Shown: positions 16,414 to 25,531 of the stretch, in pieces
How the letters are laid out: each line of letters begins with the position of its first letter
Position numbering within the stretch: position 1 is the stretch's first letter
Assembly (NCBI GenBank): GCA_963701375.1
Contig: CAVOZT010000005.1
Span: 310,001-374,000 of the forward strand
Direction: 5' to 3'
Length of the DNA: 64,000 bases
From: CAVXTF01 sp963701375
GTDB lineage: Bacteria > Actinomycetota > Acidimicrobiia > Acidimicrobiales > CAVXTF01
Notes under the pieces: generated by a model
The model's input: only the letters and a program-made list of their open reading frames with translations
Told to the model about the DNA's origin: nothing
Database searches by the model: none
Translations under genes and position numbers: made by a program

Positions 16414-18243
16414 ATGAGATCGAAACTGGTAGTTGGCGCGGTTGTGGTAATGCTGGTTGCCCTGGTCGCGACGGCTTTCGAGGTGGCCGGCGCGGGCGCG
16501 GCGGGCGGCTCTCAGGCCGCTGCTCCGGTCGGACACGTGACGGTGTCGAAGAGCACCACTCCGGCATTCCCTGGGGACGCTCCGGATCCCGACGTGATCC
16601 TGTCGGGCGGAACCTATTACGCCTTCACCACGGGGACTCCCCTCGGGAACCACCTGCAGGCTCTCGTCGACACGAGCGGTTCCCCTGCGTCCGGTTGGAG
16701 GTCCTACACCGGCGAATCGTTCGGATCCTCTGCGCTGCCGAACCCGCCGGGGTGGGAGACGACCAATACCCAGACTTCCCCCGGTGTCTTCTTCTTCGGG
16801 GGTCACTGGGTCATGTTCTACGACGCAGCGCAGAATCCACACGGGGCCGACACGGGTTTCAGCTGCCTGTCGGTCGCGGTCGCGGCGACAATCACACCAT
16901 CGCATCCAGTGTTCACTGACACGTCTTCGGTACCGCTTCACTGCGCGCCCGGTGTTGGTTTGCTGGATCCGAGTCCGTTCATCGATCCGAGAACAGGTGA
17001 TGCCTACCTGTTGTGGAAGTCCAACGATGGGAGTTCTGGTGCGGCCTCCCAGGTCTGGTCCGTCCGCCTTGCCTCGAACGGCACCTCGTTCGCCGGCACC
17101 CCCACTGTTCTCCTGACCGTCGACCAGCCTCGGTATCCGTGGGAGAACACGTTCGACGATCCGCAACTCGTCGACGCCTCCGGGACGCTCAGGCTCCTCT
17201 TCAGCGTCGGGAACTTCCTCTCGTCGAACTACGCCGAAGTACTCACGACGTGCTCCGGTCCGCTGGGGCCTTGCAGTCAACCCTCGAGTGGTCCCTTCCT
17301 CACGTCGTACGGGTCGGTCGCAGGACCCGGAGGCGGCTCGCTGTTCACCGACACGAGCGGCAGGTGGTGGATCGACTACGCCGCATGGAGTAGCTCGTGT
17401 ACCAACTACGGCTGCGGAGGAATGCGGCGCCTGTTCGTCGCGCCGATCCAATTCACTCCGAGCATCCAGGTTCCGTGCAATCCGCCGGCCGGGCATCCGA
17501 CGGGCTACCGCCTCGTCGCGACGGACGGAGGCATATTCACCTTCGGCAACCTGCCCTTTTGTGGATCCACCGGGTCGATAGTCCTCAACCGGCCTGTCGT
17601 GGGTATCACGTCCACCCCCAACGGCGGTGGCTATTGGATGGTGGCGACTGACGGGGGCATATTCGCTTTCGGCAACACCGCATTTCACGGCTCGATGGGC
17701 GGAAGGCGACTGAACAAACCCATCGTGGGGATGGCTTCCACCCCCAACGGCGACGGGTACTGGCTCGTGGCTTCAGATGGCGGGATCTTCAGCTTCGGGG
17801 CCGCGAAGTTCCACGGATCGACGGGGCGTATGCGCCTCAACCGACCGATTGTCGGGATGACCGCTACCGCGGACGGCAACGGCTACTGGCTCGTCGCCTC
17901 CGACGGGGGAATATTCAGCTTCGGGACCGCGAAATTCCATGGATCGACCGGAAGAATGCACCTCAACAAGCCGGTGGTCGGCATGGCTACCGACACCAAG
18001 ACGGGTGGGTATTGGCTCGTTGCCTCTGACGGCGGCATCTTCAGCTACGACGCCCCGTTCTACGGATCGACGGGGGCAAGAAGGCTGAACCGCCCGATCG
18101 TCGGCATCCAGGCACCGGTCGGAGGGACGGGGTATCGAATGGTCGCCTCCGACGGTGGGATCTTCAGTTTCAAGGCTCCCTATTACGGCTCGATGGGGGG
18201 CCGACCGCTCAACAAACCCGTCGTGGGTATCAGCGGGTTCTGA
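16414..18243 (+). CDS. Secreted GH43-like protein with six C-terminal repeats
   Basis: 609 residues. A signal peptide (residues 1-30, 'LVVGAVVVMLVALVATAFEVAG') is followed by a five-bladed propeller resembling glycoside hydrolase family 43. Features are 'GDAPDPDVILSGGTYYAFTTG' (first catalytic Asp), 'LLDPSPFIDPRTGDAYLLWKS' (second Asp) and 'YPWENTFDDPQLV' (candidate general acid Glu). These would hydrolyse arabinan or xylan-type side chains if active. Residues 364-609 are six repeats of about 41 residues of the type 'GYWLVASDGGIFSFG...FHGSTG...LN.PIVGM'. I associate these with Acidimicrobiia exoproteins and they probably form a second propeller used for binding. The protein acts outside the cell. 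Confidence 0.8.
   Translation: MRSKLVVGAVVVMLVALVATAFEVAGAGAAGGSQAAAPVGHVTVSKSTTPAFPGDAPDPDVILSGGTYYAFTTGTPLGNHLQALVDTSGSPASGWRSYTGESFGSSALPNPPGWETTNTQTSPGVFFFGGHWVMFYDAAQNPHGADTGFSCLSVAVAATITPSHPVFTDTSSVPLHCAPGVGLLDPSPFIDPRTGDAYLLWKSNDGSSGAASQVWSVRLASNGTSFAGTPTVLLTVDQPRYPWENTFDDPQLVDASGTLRLLFSVGNFLSSNYAEVLTTCSGPLGPCSQPSSGPFLTSYGSVAGPGGGSLFTDTSGRWWIDYAAWSSSCTNYGCGGMRRLFVAPIQFTPSIQVPCNPPAGHPTGYRLVATDGGIFTFGNLPFCGSTGSIVLNRPVVGITSTPNGGGYWMVATDGGIFAFGNTAFHGSMGGRRLNKPIVGMASTPNGDGYWLVASDGGIFSFGAAKFHGSTGRMRLNRPIVGMTATADGNGYWLVASDGGIFSFGTAKFHGSTGRMHLNKPVVGMATDTKTGGYWLVASDGGIFSYDAPFYGSTGARRLNRPIVGIQAPVGGTGYRMVASDGGIFSFKAPYYGSMGGRPLNKPVVGISGF
17503..18240 (+). repeat. Six protein-coding repeats (about 41 codons each)
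   Basis: The 3' 740 bases of the GH43-like gene encode six consecutive units starting GYRLVATDGG, GYWMVATDGG, GYWLVASDGG (three times) and GYRMVASDGG. Units 3 and 4 are nearly identical at protein level, which suggests recent duplication. Confidence 0.9.
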
Positions 18244-18265
18244 ACCGGAGCGGTTTAAACCCGGC

Positions 18266-19036
18266 ATGGACTCTTCGTGGCTCGTCCAAGGGCGTCTGAT
18301 GACGCTTGCCAGCCTTGGCGTGCTCGGTGCACTCACGGCAGGGTTCGGAGTGTGGTCAGCACTGACCGGTCCTCCGGTCGCCGTAGTCCAGTTGCACGAC
18401 GCTGCCGATAACACGATTGCGGCACCGAGCTTCCGAGCGACCTTGGACGGCACGATCAGCGTCTCGTTCTCGGGTGCAACTGCCGCGCAGGGCGAATCCG
18501 ACGTCATCCGAGAGAGCGGCATCTACCAGGCGCCAGACCGCACGTTTGTAAACGCATCCAATGTGGCCACAATCTCTGGCGTGTCACGGCGGACCCAGAT
18601 CGAATGGACCCAGATCGGCGATTCTTGCTGGCACGTTGCGACCTGCCAATCACTGTCCACAAACAACCAAAACGAAATCACCAGACAACTCGTCGCAGCA
18701 CCGAGCGTCTCTGATCGTGGCGGGACCTACGACCTGACACCCGCCGAAAGCCTGCACATGGTGAATAGCGAATTTCCTGGCTTGACGTCACAGATGGGGA
18801 CTTCCGCGCAGGAGAATGCGAACGTAGAAGCCCGCATTCAAGGCAGCTACGTGTCGTGGGTGCAGATCACCTTCGACGGCACCTACACATCTGGCACTCC
18901 GAACGGCCCGCAGTCCGCGAGTGCCAAGTTGGATCTCAACCTGGTCGCCCGCTACTCGGAATACGGGAATGCACCGCCTATCGTGCGGCCCGCGGGTCCC
19001 CCGACATCCCGGGTAGGTGCCACGAACGCGCAGTGA
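18266..19036 (+). CDS. Exported protein of unknown function
   Basis: About 256 residues. The frame is open from 18155 inside the upstream gene, but the ATG at 18266 gives a proper membrane-targeting start ('MDSSWLVQGRLMTLASLGVL' then 'GALTAGFGVWSAL'). The mature part is a beta-rich domain with 'TLDGTISVSFSGATAA', 'ESGIYQAPDRTFVNAS' and two Cys ('DSCWHVATCQSL') that could form a disulfide. Its size and the 'YQAPDR' motif recall LppX/LprG-type lipid-binding folds, but no lipobox Cys is present and the resemblance is weak. It follows the GH43-like gene by 22 bases and may be co-expressed. Confidence 0.6.
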   Translation: MDSSWLVQGRLMTLASLGVLGALTAGFGVWSALTGPPVAVVQLHDAADNTIAAPSFRATLDGTISVSFSGATAAQGESDVIRESGIYQAPDRTFVNASNVATISGVSRRTQIEWTQIGDSCWHVATCQSLSTNNQNEITRQLVAAPSVSDRGGTYDLTPAESLHMVNSEFPGLTSQMGTSAQENANVEARIQGSYVSWVQITFDGTYTSGTPNGPQSASAKLDLNLVARYSEYGNAPPIVRPAGPPTSRVGATNAQ

Positions 19037-19068
19037 CGTAGCCTTGCGCCCGATTCGGGAGGGGAGAG

Positions 19069-19860
19069 ATGCGCCAGAACACGCTGCGCACGATCTGGTC
19101 TGAAGGAGGCTCGGCGCTCGGCGGGTGGTTGACGGTACCGAGCAGCTTCTCGGCGGAGATCATGGCCCACGCGGGATTCGACTGGGTCTGCGTGGACATG
19201 CAGCACGGGATGATCGACGAGCTGCAGATGATCGAGATGCTCCAGGGGATCTCGTCTTCTGAAACGGTGCCCCTCGTACGTGTCCCTCGCAACGAGGCAG
19301 GGATCATCGGCAAGTGCCTCGATGCGGGAGCGTGGGGAGTGATCGTCCCGATGGTCAACTCCCGCGAGGAAGCCATAGCCGCCGCGGCGGCCTGTCGTTA
19401 CTCCCCGGTGGGTATCCGCAGCTACGGACCGTTGCGCGCGAACTACTACGCTGGTTTCGACTATTTCTCGCGTGCGGACCGCGAGGTGCTCTGCATCGTG
19501 ATGGTGGAGACCAAGGATGCCGTTGAGCGAGTGGACGAGATCGCGTCGGTACCCGGGGTCGACGCCATATACATCGGGCCCGCGGACCTGAGCATCACAC
19601 TTGGGCTGCGACCCGCACCCGACAATCCCGACAGCTCCTTCAGGATCGCGCTGGATCAGGTTCTCGAGGCGTGCGGTCGACACGGAGTCGTTCCCGGGAT
19701 CGCGGGGAATGCCGACACGGCGGTCATACGGCTCGAACAGGGATTCAAGTTCGTCGAGGTGGCTTCCGACGCCGCACTTCTGGGCGTCGGAGCGGGGCGG
19801 GCGCTGTCGCATGTTCGGCCGGCGCCTGACGGCGACTCGCCGAAGTCCGCGTACCTGTGA
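19069..19860 (+). CDS. HpcH/HpaI-family aldolase
   Basis: A 263-residue class II (metal-dependent) pyruvate aldolase. Hallmarks are 'GGWLTVPSSFSAEIMAHAGFDWVCVDMQHG' split around the catalytic His, 'PLVRVPRNE' with the substrate-binding Arg, 'GAWGVIVPMVNSREEA', 'VMVETKDAVERVDEIASVPG' with the metal-binding Glu, and 'DAIYIGPADLS' with the metal Asp. The family cleaves 4-hydroxy-2-oxo acids such as 2,4-dihydroxyhept-2-enedioate, the last step of meta-cleavage pathways, to pyruvate and an aldehyde. A strong GGAGGGGAG precedes the ATG. It heads a plus-strand set with two dehydrogenase-like genes, and it could also serve the ring-cleavage genes at 26-44 kb. Confidence 0.85.
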   Translation: MRQNTLRTIWSEGGSALGGWLTVPSSFSAEIMAHAGFDWVCVDMQHGMIDELQMIEMLQGISSSETVPLVRVPRNEAGIIGKCLDAGAWGVIVPMVNSREEAIAAAAACRYSPVGIRSYGPLRANYYAGFDYFSRADREVLCIVMVETKDAVERVDEIASVPGVDAIYIGPADLSITLGLRPAPDNPDSSFRIALDQVLEACGRHGVVPGIAGNADTAVIRLEQGFKFVEVASDAALLGVGAGRALSHVRPAPDGDSPKSAYL

Positions 19861-19876
19861 CGCCGGGTCGCTCGTA

Positions 19877-20831
19877 GTGGCCGGACCCGACCGCCCGAAG
19901 GCAGTCGTCGCGATCCCGCTCGCCCAGCCTCTGCTGGACCAGCTGACGGTCCTCGACGTGACCCATATCCCTGGCGCAAGGGCCGATAAACAGGCGCTGA
20001 CGGCAGTGCTGGGGGACACCGAAGGTTTGCTCGTCAACTCGCACGTCGAAGTCGATCGCGAGGTGATCACGTCGGCGCCAAAGCTCCGGGCGATCAGCAC
20101 GATGAGCGTAGGTTTCGATCACATTGACGTCGGTGCCGCACGCGAGCGCGGAATCGTCGTGACGATCACGCCGGTCCTAAGCGATGCGGTGGCCGACCTG
20201 ACGATGGCTCTCATGACGATGCTCGCACGCGGACTCCCTGGTGCGATCCACGCCGTTGCGAACGACCGATGGAGGGAGGGATCCGTCGCGCTCGGGTGGA
20301 GACCTCGCGCGCAAGCGGTTGCTTCTGGTCGGCTTCGGACGGATCGGACAAGCGGTCGCAGCCCGGGCGTTGGCAGCGAAGATGCGCGTCGAGTACTTGG
20401 ATTCTCGCACCGACCTAGCGCCCTTCGACGGCGTCCGGCGCGCCGCTGGGTTCGAACAGGGTCTCGAGAATGCCGACTTCGTTTCGCTGCACGTCGACCT
20501 GAACCACAAGACCCGTCATTTGATGGGTGAGGCGGAGTTCGCCCGGATGAAGCCGACGTCGTTCTTGGTGAACACGTCAAGGGGCGGGGTCGTGGACCAG
20601 GTGGCCCTCGCTCAGGCATTGGAAGACGGAACGATCGCAGGCGCGGGTCTCGACGTGCTCGAAGAGGAGCCGCCACGTTCGGAGGATCCAATCCTCAGTG
20701 CTCCCAACTGCATAATCGTTCCGCACATCGGGTCGGCAACGAACGAGACCAGGTACGCCATGGCGGAGTGTGCGGTCGAGAATCTGCTGAACGTGCTGGG
20801 TGGCGGAGAGAGCCCTAACGCCTTGCCCTGA
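19877..20831 (+). CDS. D-2-hydroxyacid dehydrogenase, frameshifted
   Basis: A glyoxylate/hydroxypyruvate reductase-like protein of the D-isomer family. The first frame carries the substrate domain ('LLVNSHVEVDREVI', 'ISTMSVGFDHIDV', 'VLSDAVADLTMALMTMLARG'). The second carries the Rossmann core 'LLLVGFGRIGQAVAARALA', the catalytic Arg segment 'FLVNTSRGGVVDQ', the Glu in 'AGAGLDVLEEEPP' and the His in 'IIVPHIGSAT'. They join at about 20300, where adding one G in GGTGG restores 'GWGGDLARKR'. The substrate is a 2-oxo/2-hydroxy acid with NAD(P)H. The GTG at 19877 lies 16 bases after the aldolase stop, so the two form an operon; reduction of an aldolase product is plausible. Confidence 0.8.
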
Positions 20832-20909
20832 CGCCAAGGGTCGGGTCTGCCGTCGAGGGAGGACCGGCGGGCCAGTTATCGTGCCGGCAAAGCCGAGAAG
20901 GGGAGGCCT

Positions 20910-22122
20910 GTGCGCGTTCTTTTGGTTGGAGCCGGCGGAGTGGGAACCGCATTTGCCCGGATTGCAGCGCGGCACGACGTGTTCGAGCACATCGTGGTAG
21001 CCGACCGAGAAAAGGACCGTGCTGTGCGCGCCGCTCAGGCGGCGAGTGAACGGTTCACCGCAGTTGCGCTCGACGCTTCGGACGACGAGGCGATCGCCGA
21101 GCTGTTACGCGCCGAGAGGTGCGACGTGCTGATGAACGCAGTCAACCCCCGATTCGTCATGCCACTGTTCCGCGGCGCCTTGGCGGCGGAAGTCAACTAC
21201 GTCGACATGGCGATGTCGCTCTCGCATCCGGACCCTGAGGATCCGTTCTCCAAACCGGGAGTCAAGCTCGGTGACGAGCAGTTCGCGCTGGCCGACGAGT
21301 GGGAGAAGCGCGGTCTGTTGGCGCTCGTCGGCATGGGCGTCGAGCCCGGCTTGTCGGACGTCTTCGCAAGGCACGCTGCGGACAACCTCTTCTCGTCGAT
21401 CGACGAGGTGGGTGTCCGCGACGGAGCGAACCTGGTCGTGGACGGCTACGACTTCGCACCCACCTTCTCGATATGGACGACGATCGAGGAGTGCCTCAAC
21501 CCTCCGATCATCTGGGAGAAGGACAGGGGCTTGTACACGACGGCGCCGTTCAGCGAGCTCGAGGTGTTCGACTTCCCAGCGGGGATAGGACCTATCGAAT
21601 GCGTGAACGTCGAGCACGAAGAGGTGATCCTTATCCCGAGGTGGGTCGATGCGAACCGTGTGACGTTCAAGTACGGGCTCGGCGACGAGTTCATCGCGAT
21701 TCTCGAGGCGTTGCACAAGCTCGGGCTCGACTCAACGACCCCTGTCGACGTGAGGGGCACCAAGGTGTCGCCTCGCGACGTGGTAGCCGCGTGCCTCCCC
21801 GATCCCGCCGAGCTCGGCGACCGTATGCACGGGGTCACCTGCGCGGGAACGTGGGTGACGGGCACCGGCAAGGACGGTGCACCGCCGCGACGTCTACCTG
21901 TACAACGCCATCGACAACGAGTGGTCGATGAAGGAGTACGGGTCGCAGGCGGTGGTGTGGCAGACGGCTGTCAACCCGGTCGTTGCTCTCGAGCTGGTCG
22001 CGTCGGGCGAGTGGTCGGGCGCCGGCGTGCTCGGTCCCGAGGCGTTCCCTTCGGGACCGTTTCTCGACCGTCTCACCGAGCGCGGCGCTCCATGGGAGAT
22101 CGAGGAGAGGACTCCCGCCTGA
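20910..22122 (+). CDS. Saccharopine dehydrogenase-family protein, frameshifted
   Basis: About 404 residues after repair. The N-terminus is a Rossmann fold ('MRVLLVGAGGVGTAFARIAA', 'VVADREKDRA'). It is followed by 'DVLMNAVNPRFVMPLFRGAL', 'VNYVDMAMS' and 'LVGMGVEPGLSDVFARHAAD', the pattern of the saccharopine dehydrogenase / lysine 6-dehydrogenase / carboxynorspermidine dehydrogenase group. Near 21885 the frame changes; removing one base joins 'TGTGKDGAP' to 'RDVYLYNAIDNEWSM' and the stop at 22122. The enzyme probably oxidises or reductively forms a C-N bond on an amino acid or polyamine-like compound. GTG start with GGGGAGG upstream. It faces the aminotransferase gene tail to tail. Confidence 0.75.
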
Positions 22123-22161
22123 CATCGGCGGGATGAGGGCTGTTCGGGCGGCCGACTTCGC

Positions 22162-23484
22162 TCAGGCGCCGGCGACGGCCTTGCTCAGGATCTCCATGCC
22201 CTCTTCGACCAGGTCCTCTGGGATCGACAGCGGGGGGAGCAGCCGGATCACGTTCCCGTATGTGCCGGCCGTGAGCACGAGCAGTCCGGACCGGTGGCAT
22301 GCCGACGCGACCGCGGCGGTCGCCTCCTTGTCGGGCGTGATCCCGTCTGACCCGACGAGCTCGAAGGCGACCATCGATCCGCGACCTCGGACGTCTCCCA
22401 TGACCGGGTGAGTGGTCGCCAGGGATCTGAGTTGATCGATCATCACCTTTCCGACGCGGACCGAGCGCTCGAGGAGGCCGTCGGACTCGATCGTTTCGAT
22501 GGCGGCTAGCGCGGCGGCGCACGAGAGCGGATTGCCCCCGAACGTTCCCCCGAGGCCGCCGGTGTGGACCGCATCCATCACCTCGGCGCGCCCGGTGATG
22601 CCGCCGATGGGAAGACCGCCACCGAGACTCTTGGCGGTGGCGACGAGATCGGGGACCACGTCCTCGTGCTGGCACGCGAACCATGTGCCCGTACGCCCGA
22701 ACCCGGTCTGGACCTCGTCTGCGACGAACAGGATGCCGTTTGCGTGACACCAGTCGGCGAGGCCGCTGAGCCAACCCGGCTCGGGGACGATGAAGCCGCC
22801 CTCTCCTGCGATCGGCTCGACCACGACGCAAGCGATGCTGTCCGCTCCGATCGTGGACTGAAGCAGAGTGATCGTGTCGGGGAGCTTCCCGGTCCCCCTG
22901 AACGGGTACGAGTACGGCGCCTTGTAGACCTCGGGTGCGAACGGTCCGAAACCGTGCTTGTAAGGCATTGCCTTACCGGTGAGTGTCATGCCCATCAAGG
23001 TGCGTCCGTGGAAGCCGTGGTCGAACGACACGACGGCTGACCGTCCTGTCGCGTAGCGGGCTACTTTCACGGCGTTCTCAACCGCCTCGGCGCCGGAGTT
23101 CACGAGGAACGAGCGCTTGGTGTGGTCGCCGGGAGTGAGTTGGTTGAGTTTCTCGCAGACCTCGACGTAGCTCTCGTACGGGGTCACCTGGAAGCACGTG
23201 TGGGTGAAACGGGTCACCTGCTCGGTGATCGCGGCAACGACCCTGGGCGCACTGTTCCCGACGTTCGTGACGGAGATGCCGGAACCGAAGTCGATGAGTC
23301 GGTTGCCGTCCACGTCCTCGATGATTCCTGCGGACGCGTCCTTGATGAAGATCGGCAGGGTCACCCCGACCCCGGGGGGAAGGGCCGCGGCCCGGCGCGC
23401 CGACAATTCGCGCGACTTCGGCCCGGGAATCTCGGTGACGATCTTCCGACCCCTCGGTGAGCGGTCGCCTTCGACGGGAGTCAT
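22162..23484 (-). CDS. Class III PLP aminotransferase (GabT-like)
   Basis: About 440 residues, fold-type I, class III. Seen: 'RLIDFGSGISVTNVGN', 'FLVNSGAEAVENAVKVAR' (phosphate-binding turn), 'FDHGFHGRTLMGMTLTG', 'VVVEPIAGEGGFIVPEPGW', 'ILFVADEVQTGFGRTGTWFA' (Asp to the pyridine N), and the PLP lysine in 'ATAKSLGGGLPIGGITGR'. This is the signature of 4-aminobutyrate/omega-amino-acid transaminases; some class III enzymes instead act as lyases on amino-alcohol phosphates or hydroxy-aminophosphonates. The frame is open from 23553, but the ATG at 23484 fits family length. It is convergent with the saccharopine-like gene and divergent from the hydrolase operon, with a 107-base gap. Confidence 0.9.
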   Translation of the reverse strand: MTPVEGDRSPRGRKIVTEIPGPKSRELSARRAAALPPGVGVTLPIFIKDASAGIIEDVDGNRLIDFGSGISVTNVGNSAPRVVAAITEQVTRFTHTCFQVTPYESYVEVCEKLNQLTPGDHTKRSFLVNSGAEAVENAVKVARYATGRSAVVSFDHGFHGRTLMGMTLTGKAMPYKHGFGPFAPEVYKAPYSYPFRGTGKLPDTITLLQSTIGADSIACVVVEPIAGEGGFIVPEPGWLSGLADWCHANGILFVADEVQTGFGRTGTWFACQHEDVVPDLVATAKSLGGGLPIGGITGRAEVMDAVHTGGLGGTFGGNPLSCAAALAAIETIESDGLLERSVRVGKVMIDQLRSLATTHPVMGDVRGRGSMVAFELVGSDGITPDKEATAAVASACHRSGLLVLTAGTYGNVIRLLPPLSIPEDLVEEGMEILSKAVAGA

Positions 23485-23591
23485 CTCTCGATTATGGCGC
23501 CTCGAGGTGGCCGACGGCTCGGGCTTGTGGGTCGCGTCGGGTACAGGCAGCATGGGAGCCGGGGAATGGGATCGGGGCCTGGACGGATGCG

Positions 23592-25022
23592 ATGAACGTG
23601 CTAATGGTCACCTTGGACCAGTTCCGCGGTGACTGCTTGTCGGCGGCCGGGCACTCGGTGGTACGTACCCCTTCGCTCGATCGCCTGGCGGTGGGCGGGG
23701 TACGCCTCGCGCGTCACTACAGCCAAGCGGCTCCGTGCGGACCCGGAAGGGCGTGCCTCTACACGGGGACGTACCAATTCAACAACCGCGTCGTCGGAAA
23801 CGGGACGCCGCTCGACGACCGGTTCGACAACGTGGCTCGCGCCGCGCGCCGGGCAGGGTACGTCCCTACGATCTTCGGATACGCCGACCAGAGTCTCGAC
23901 CCGAGATTGTCGACGGCTGCGGGCGATCCCCGGTTGACGAACTATCAAGGCTTCCCGCCGGGGTTCGAGGTGGGGCTCGACCTGCCCGACGAGCAGGACG
24001 CCTGGAGGGCGTGGCTCGACGAACTCGGCTACGGACCGTTTCAAGACGGCGAAGAGGCATTGGCGACTGAGCCCGACCGACCCGCCGAGTACGGCGTGTC
24101 AGCGTTCATGACCGACCGCGTGATCGCGTGGTTGGAACGCCAGGACGCGCCGTGGTTCGCCCACGCAAGTTACTGGAGACCGCACCCGCCGTACGCGGCA
24201 GCGGGCCACTGGTCGAAGGCGTACGACGCCGACGACGTCGAGCTGCCACTGCGAGCACCGGACCGCGAGGTGCCGTTCTGCGGCCGGTTGATGGACCCCG
24301 CACCCGAAGACGAAAAGGCGATGCGCGAGCTCCGGGCGCAGTACTACGGGATGGTCTCAGACGTCGATCACGAGCTCGGCCGGCTCTTCGAAGCGATCAC
24401 GTCACTCGGCATGTGGGACGACACGTTCGTGGTGATCACCTCCGACCACGGTGAGCAGCTGGGGGACCAGAGTCTGTTGGGCAAGGGCGGGATGTTCGAG
24501 TCGAGCTACCACATCGTCGGGATCGTGCGCGACCCTCGCAAGCCCGAACAACACGGAACTGTCGTGGACCGGTTCACCGAGAACGTGGACCTGCTCCCGA
24601 CGATCTGCGAGGCGATAGGACTCGAGGTTCCCGCGCAGTGCGACGGGCTCCCGCTCACGTCGTTCCTCCAAGGCACACAACCGGCTTGGTGGCGCGACGA
24701 AGCGCACTGGGAATACGACTGGCGCTGGGAGTACATTCCGTTCGGTCCTCATGCATGGCCGTGGGACCGCCGCCTCGAGACGAAGCACCTCACTGTGTCG
24801 CGTTCGGACGAGTACGCCTACGTGCAGCTCGACGACGGCGATTGGCGTTGCTTCGACCTCGCGCGTGACCCGACCTGGCGTACCGAGGTCTCGGACAGTG
24901 TCGTAGTGCTCGAACGTGCCCAGGCCATGCTCACCTGGCGTTCCAGACTCGCCGACCGGACACTCTCCGACATGCTTGTCATAGGAGGTGGGATGGGCAG
25001 AATTCCCCAGGCGGTCACATGA
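23592..25022 (+). CDS. Phosphonate monoester hydrolase-like sulfatase-superfamily enzyme
   Basis: 476 residues in the alkaline phosphatase superfamily. Metal ligands D9/Q10 lie in 'MVTLDQFRGD', and the formylglycine site is C49-G-P-G-R53 (CxPxR). 'TPLDDRF' and 'GYVPTIFGYADQSLDPR' follow, then 'ITSDHGEQLGDQSLLGKGGM', metal ligands again. The 'DQ.RGD', 'CGP.R..L.TG....N.R', 'DHGEQLGD..LLGK' set resembles, as I recall them, the Rhizobium/Burkholderia phosphonate monoester hydrolases, promiscuous enzymes that also take phosphodiesters and sulfate esters. No secretion signal, so cytoplasmic. It needs a formylglycine-generating enzyme, not seen in the window. Its stop overlaps the HD oxygenase start (ATGA), so it heads a three-gene operon. 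The ATG at 23592 is chosen because upstream codons look non-coding. Confidence 0.8.
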   Translation: MNVLMVTLDQFRGDCLSAAGHSVVRTPSLDRLAVGGVRLARHYSQAAPCGPGRACLYTGTYQFNNRVVGNGTPLDDRFDNVARAARRAGYVPTIFGYADQSLDPRLSTAAGDPRLTNYQGFPPGFEVGLDLPDEQDAWRAWLDELGYGPFQDGEEALATEPDRPAEYGVSAFMTDRVIAWLERQDAPWFAHASYWRPHPPYAAAGHWSKAYDADDVELPLRAPDREVPFCGRLMDPAPEDEKAMRELRAQYYGMVSDVDHELGRLFEAITSLGMWDDTFVVITSDHGEQLGDQSLLGKGGMFESSYHIVGIVRDPRKPEQHGTVVDRFTENVDLLPTICEAIGLEVPAQCDGLPLTSFLQGTQPAWWRDEAHWEYDWRWEYIPFGPHAWPWDRRLETKHLTVSRSDEYAYVQLDDGDWRCFDLARDPTWRTEVSDSVVVLERAQAMLTWRSRLADRTLSDMLVIGGGMGRIPQAVT

Positions 25023-25531
25023 CTCTTGCGGAACTGATCGAGTTGTTGACCGAGATGGAGCGCTCTCCCGGTGAGGCGGACGGGTTGAGCGAGCTCGACC
25101 ATGGGTTGCAGTGCGCGTACGAGCTTTCGTGTGTGCGTCCCGACGACACCGAGCTTCAGGTCGCGGGCCTGGTCCACGACATCGGCCACCAGTTCGCATC
25201 CGACGAGCAGCACGGAGAGCTCGCCGCGGCGCGCGTCCGGGCGACGCTCGGGGATCGCGTTGCGTCCCTCGTGGAGATGCACGTGCCGGCCAAGCGCTAT
25301 CTCGTCACGACCGATCCGGCCTACCTGTCCGTCCTGACCGAGGGAAGCACCGACTCGCTCTCAGTTCAGGGAGGTCCCCTGACCGCGCAGGAAGCCGAGT
25401 CGTTCGCCTCGTCGTCGCATGCCACCGACGCCGTGGTGTTGCGCAGGGCTGACGACGCCGCCAAGGTGCCGGGGCGGTCGGTGCCTCCGCTCGAGTACTG
25501 GCTGCCGATACTTGCCGAGGTTGCCCGATGA
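25019..25531 (+). CDS. PhnZ-like HD-domain oxygenase
   Basis: A 170-residue HD-fold protein of the mixed-valence diiron oxygenase type. Metal ligands can be placed: H28 in 'ELDHGLQCA', H53-D54 in 'LVHDIGHQ', H65, H88 in 'LVEMHVPAKRYL', and a late Asp in 'VLRRADDAAKVPG'. The '..HGLQCA' and 'LRR.DDAAKVPG' motifs are shared with PhnZ and TmpB, which cleave the C-P bond of 1-hydroxy-aminoethylphosphonates with O2. PhnZ also uses a Tyr and Glu shortly before the first His; here those positions appear to be Gly and Asp, so substrate gating may differ. Start and stop overlap both neighbours, so production is tightly coupled to the hydrolase and the dioxygenase. Confidence 0.75.
   Translation: MTLAELIELLTEMERSPGEADGLSELDHGLQCAYELSCVRPDDTELQVAGLVHDIGHQFASDEQHGELAAARVRATLGDRVASLVEMHVPAKRYLVTTDPAYLSVLTEGSTDSLSVQGGPLTAQEAESFASSSHATDAVVLRRADDAAKVPGRSVPPLEYWLPILAEVAR

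Noticed and set aside
16279..17688. 469-codon minus-strand frame
   Set aside because: Antisense to the GH43-like gene, Arg-rich without motifs; the plus strand has a signal peptide, catalytic motifs and repeats.
17503..18240. Regular repeats considered as a CRISPR-like array
   Set aside because: The repeats are in frame, about 123 bases long, diverge at synonymous positions and encode a protein propeller; no spacers or Cas genes.
18952..20100. 382-codon minus-strand frame
   Set aside because: Lies opposite the HpaI aldolase whose catalytic residues are clear; the minus reading has no family features.
25019..25531. HD domain considered as a Cas3-like or (p)ppGpp hydrolase
   Set aside because: Metal-ligand spacing and 'LRRADDAAKVPG' fit PhnZ-type oxygenases; no helicase or synthetase domain and no CRISPR context.
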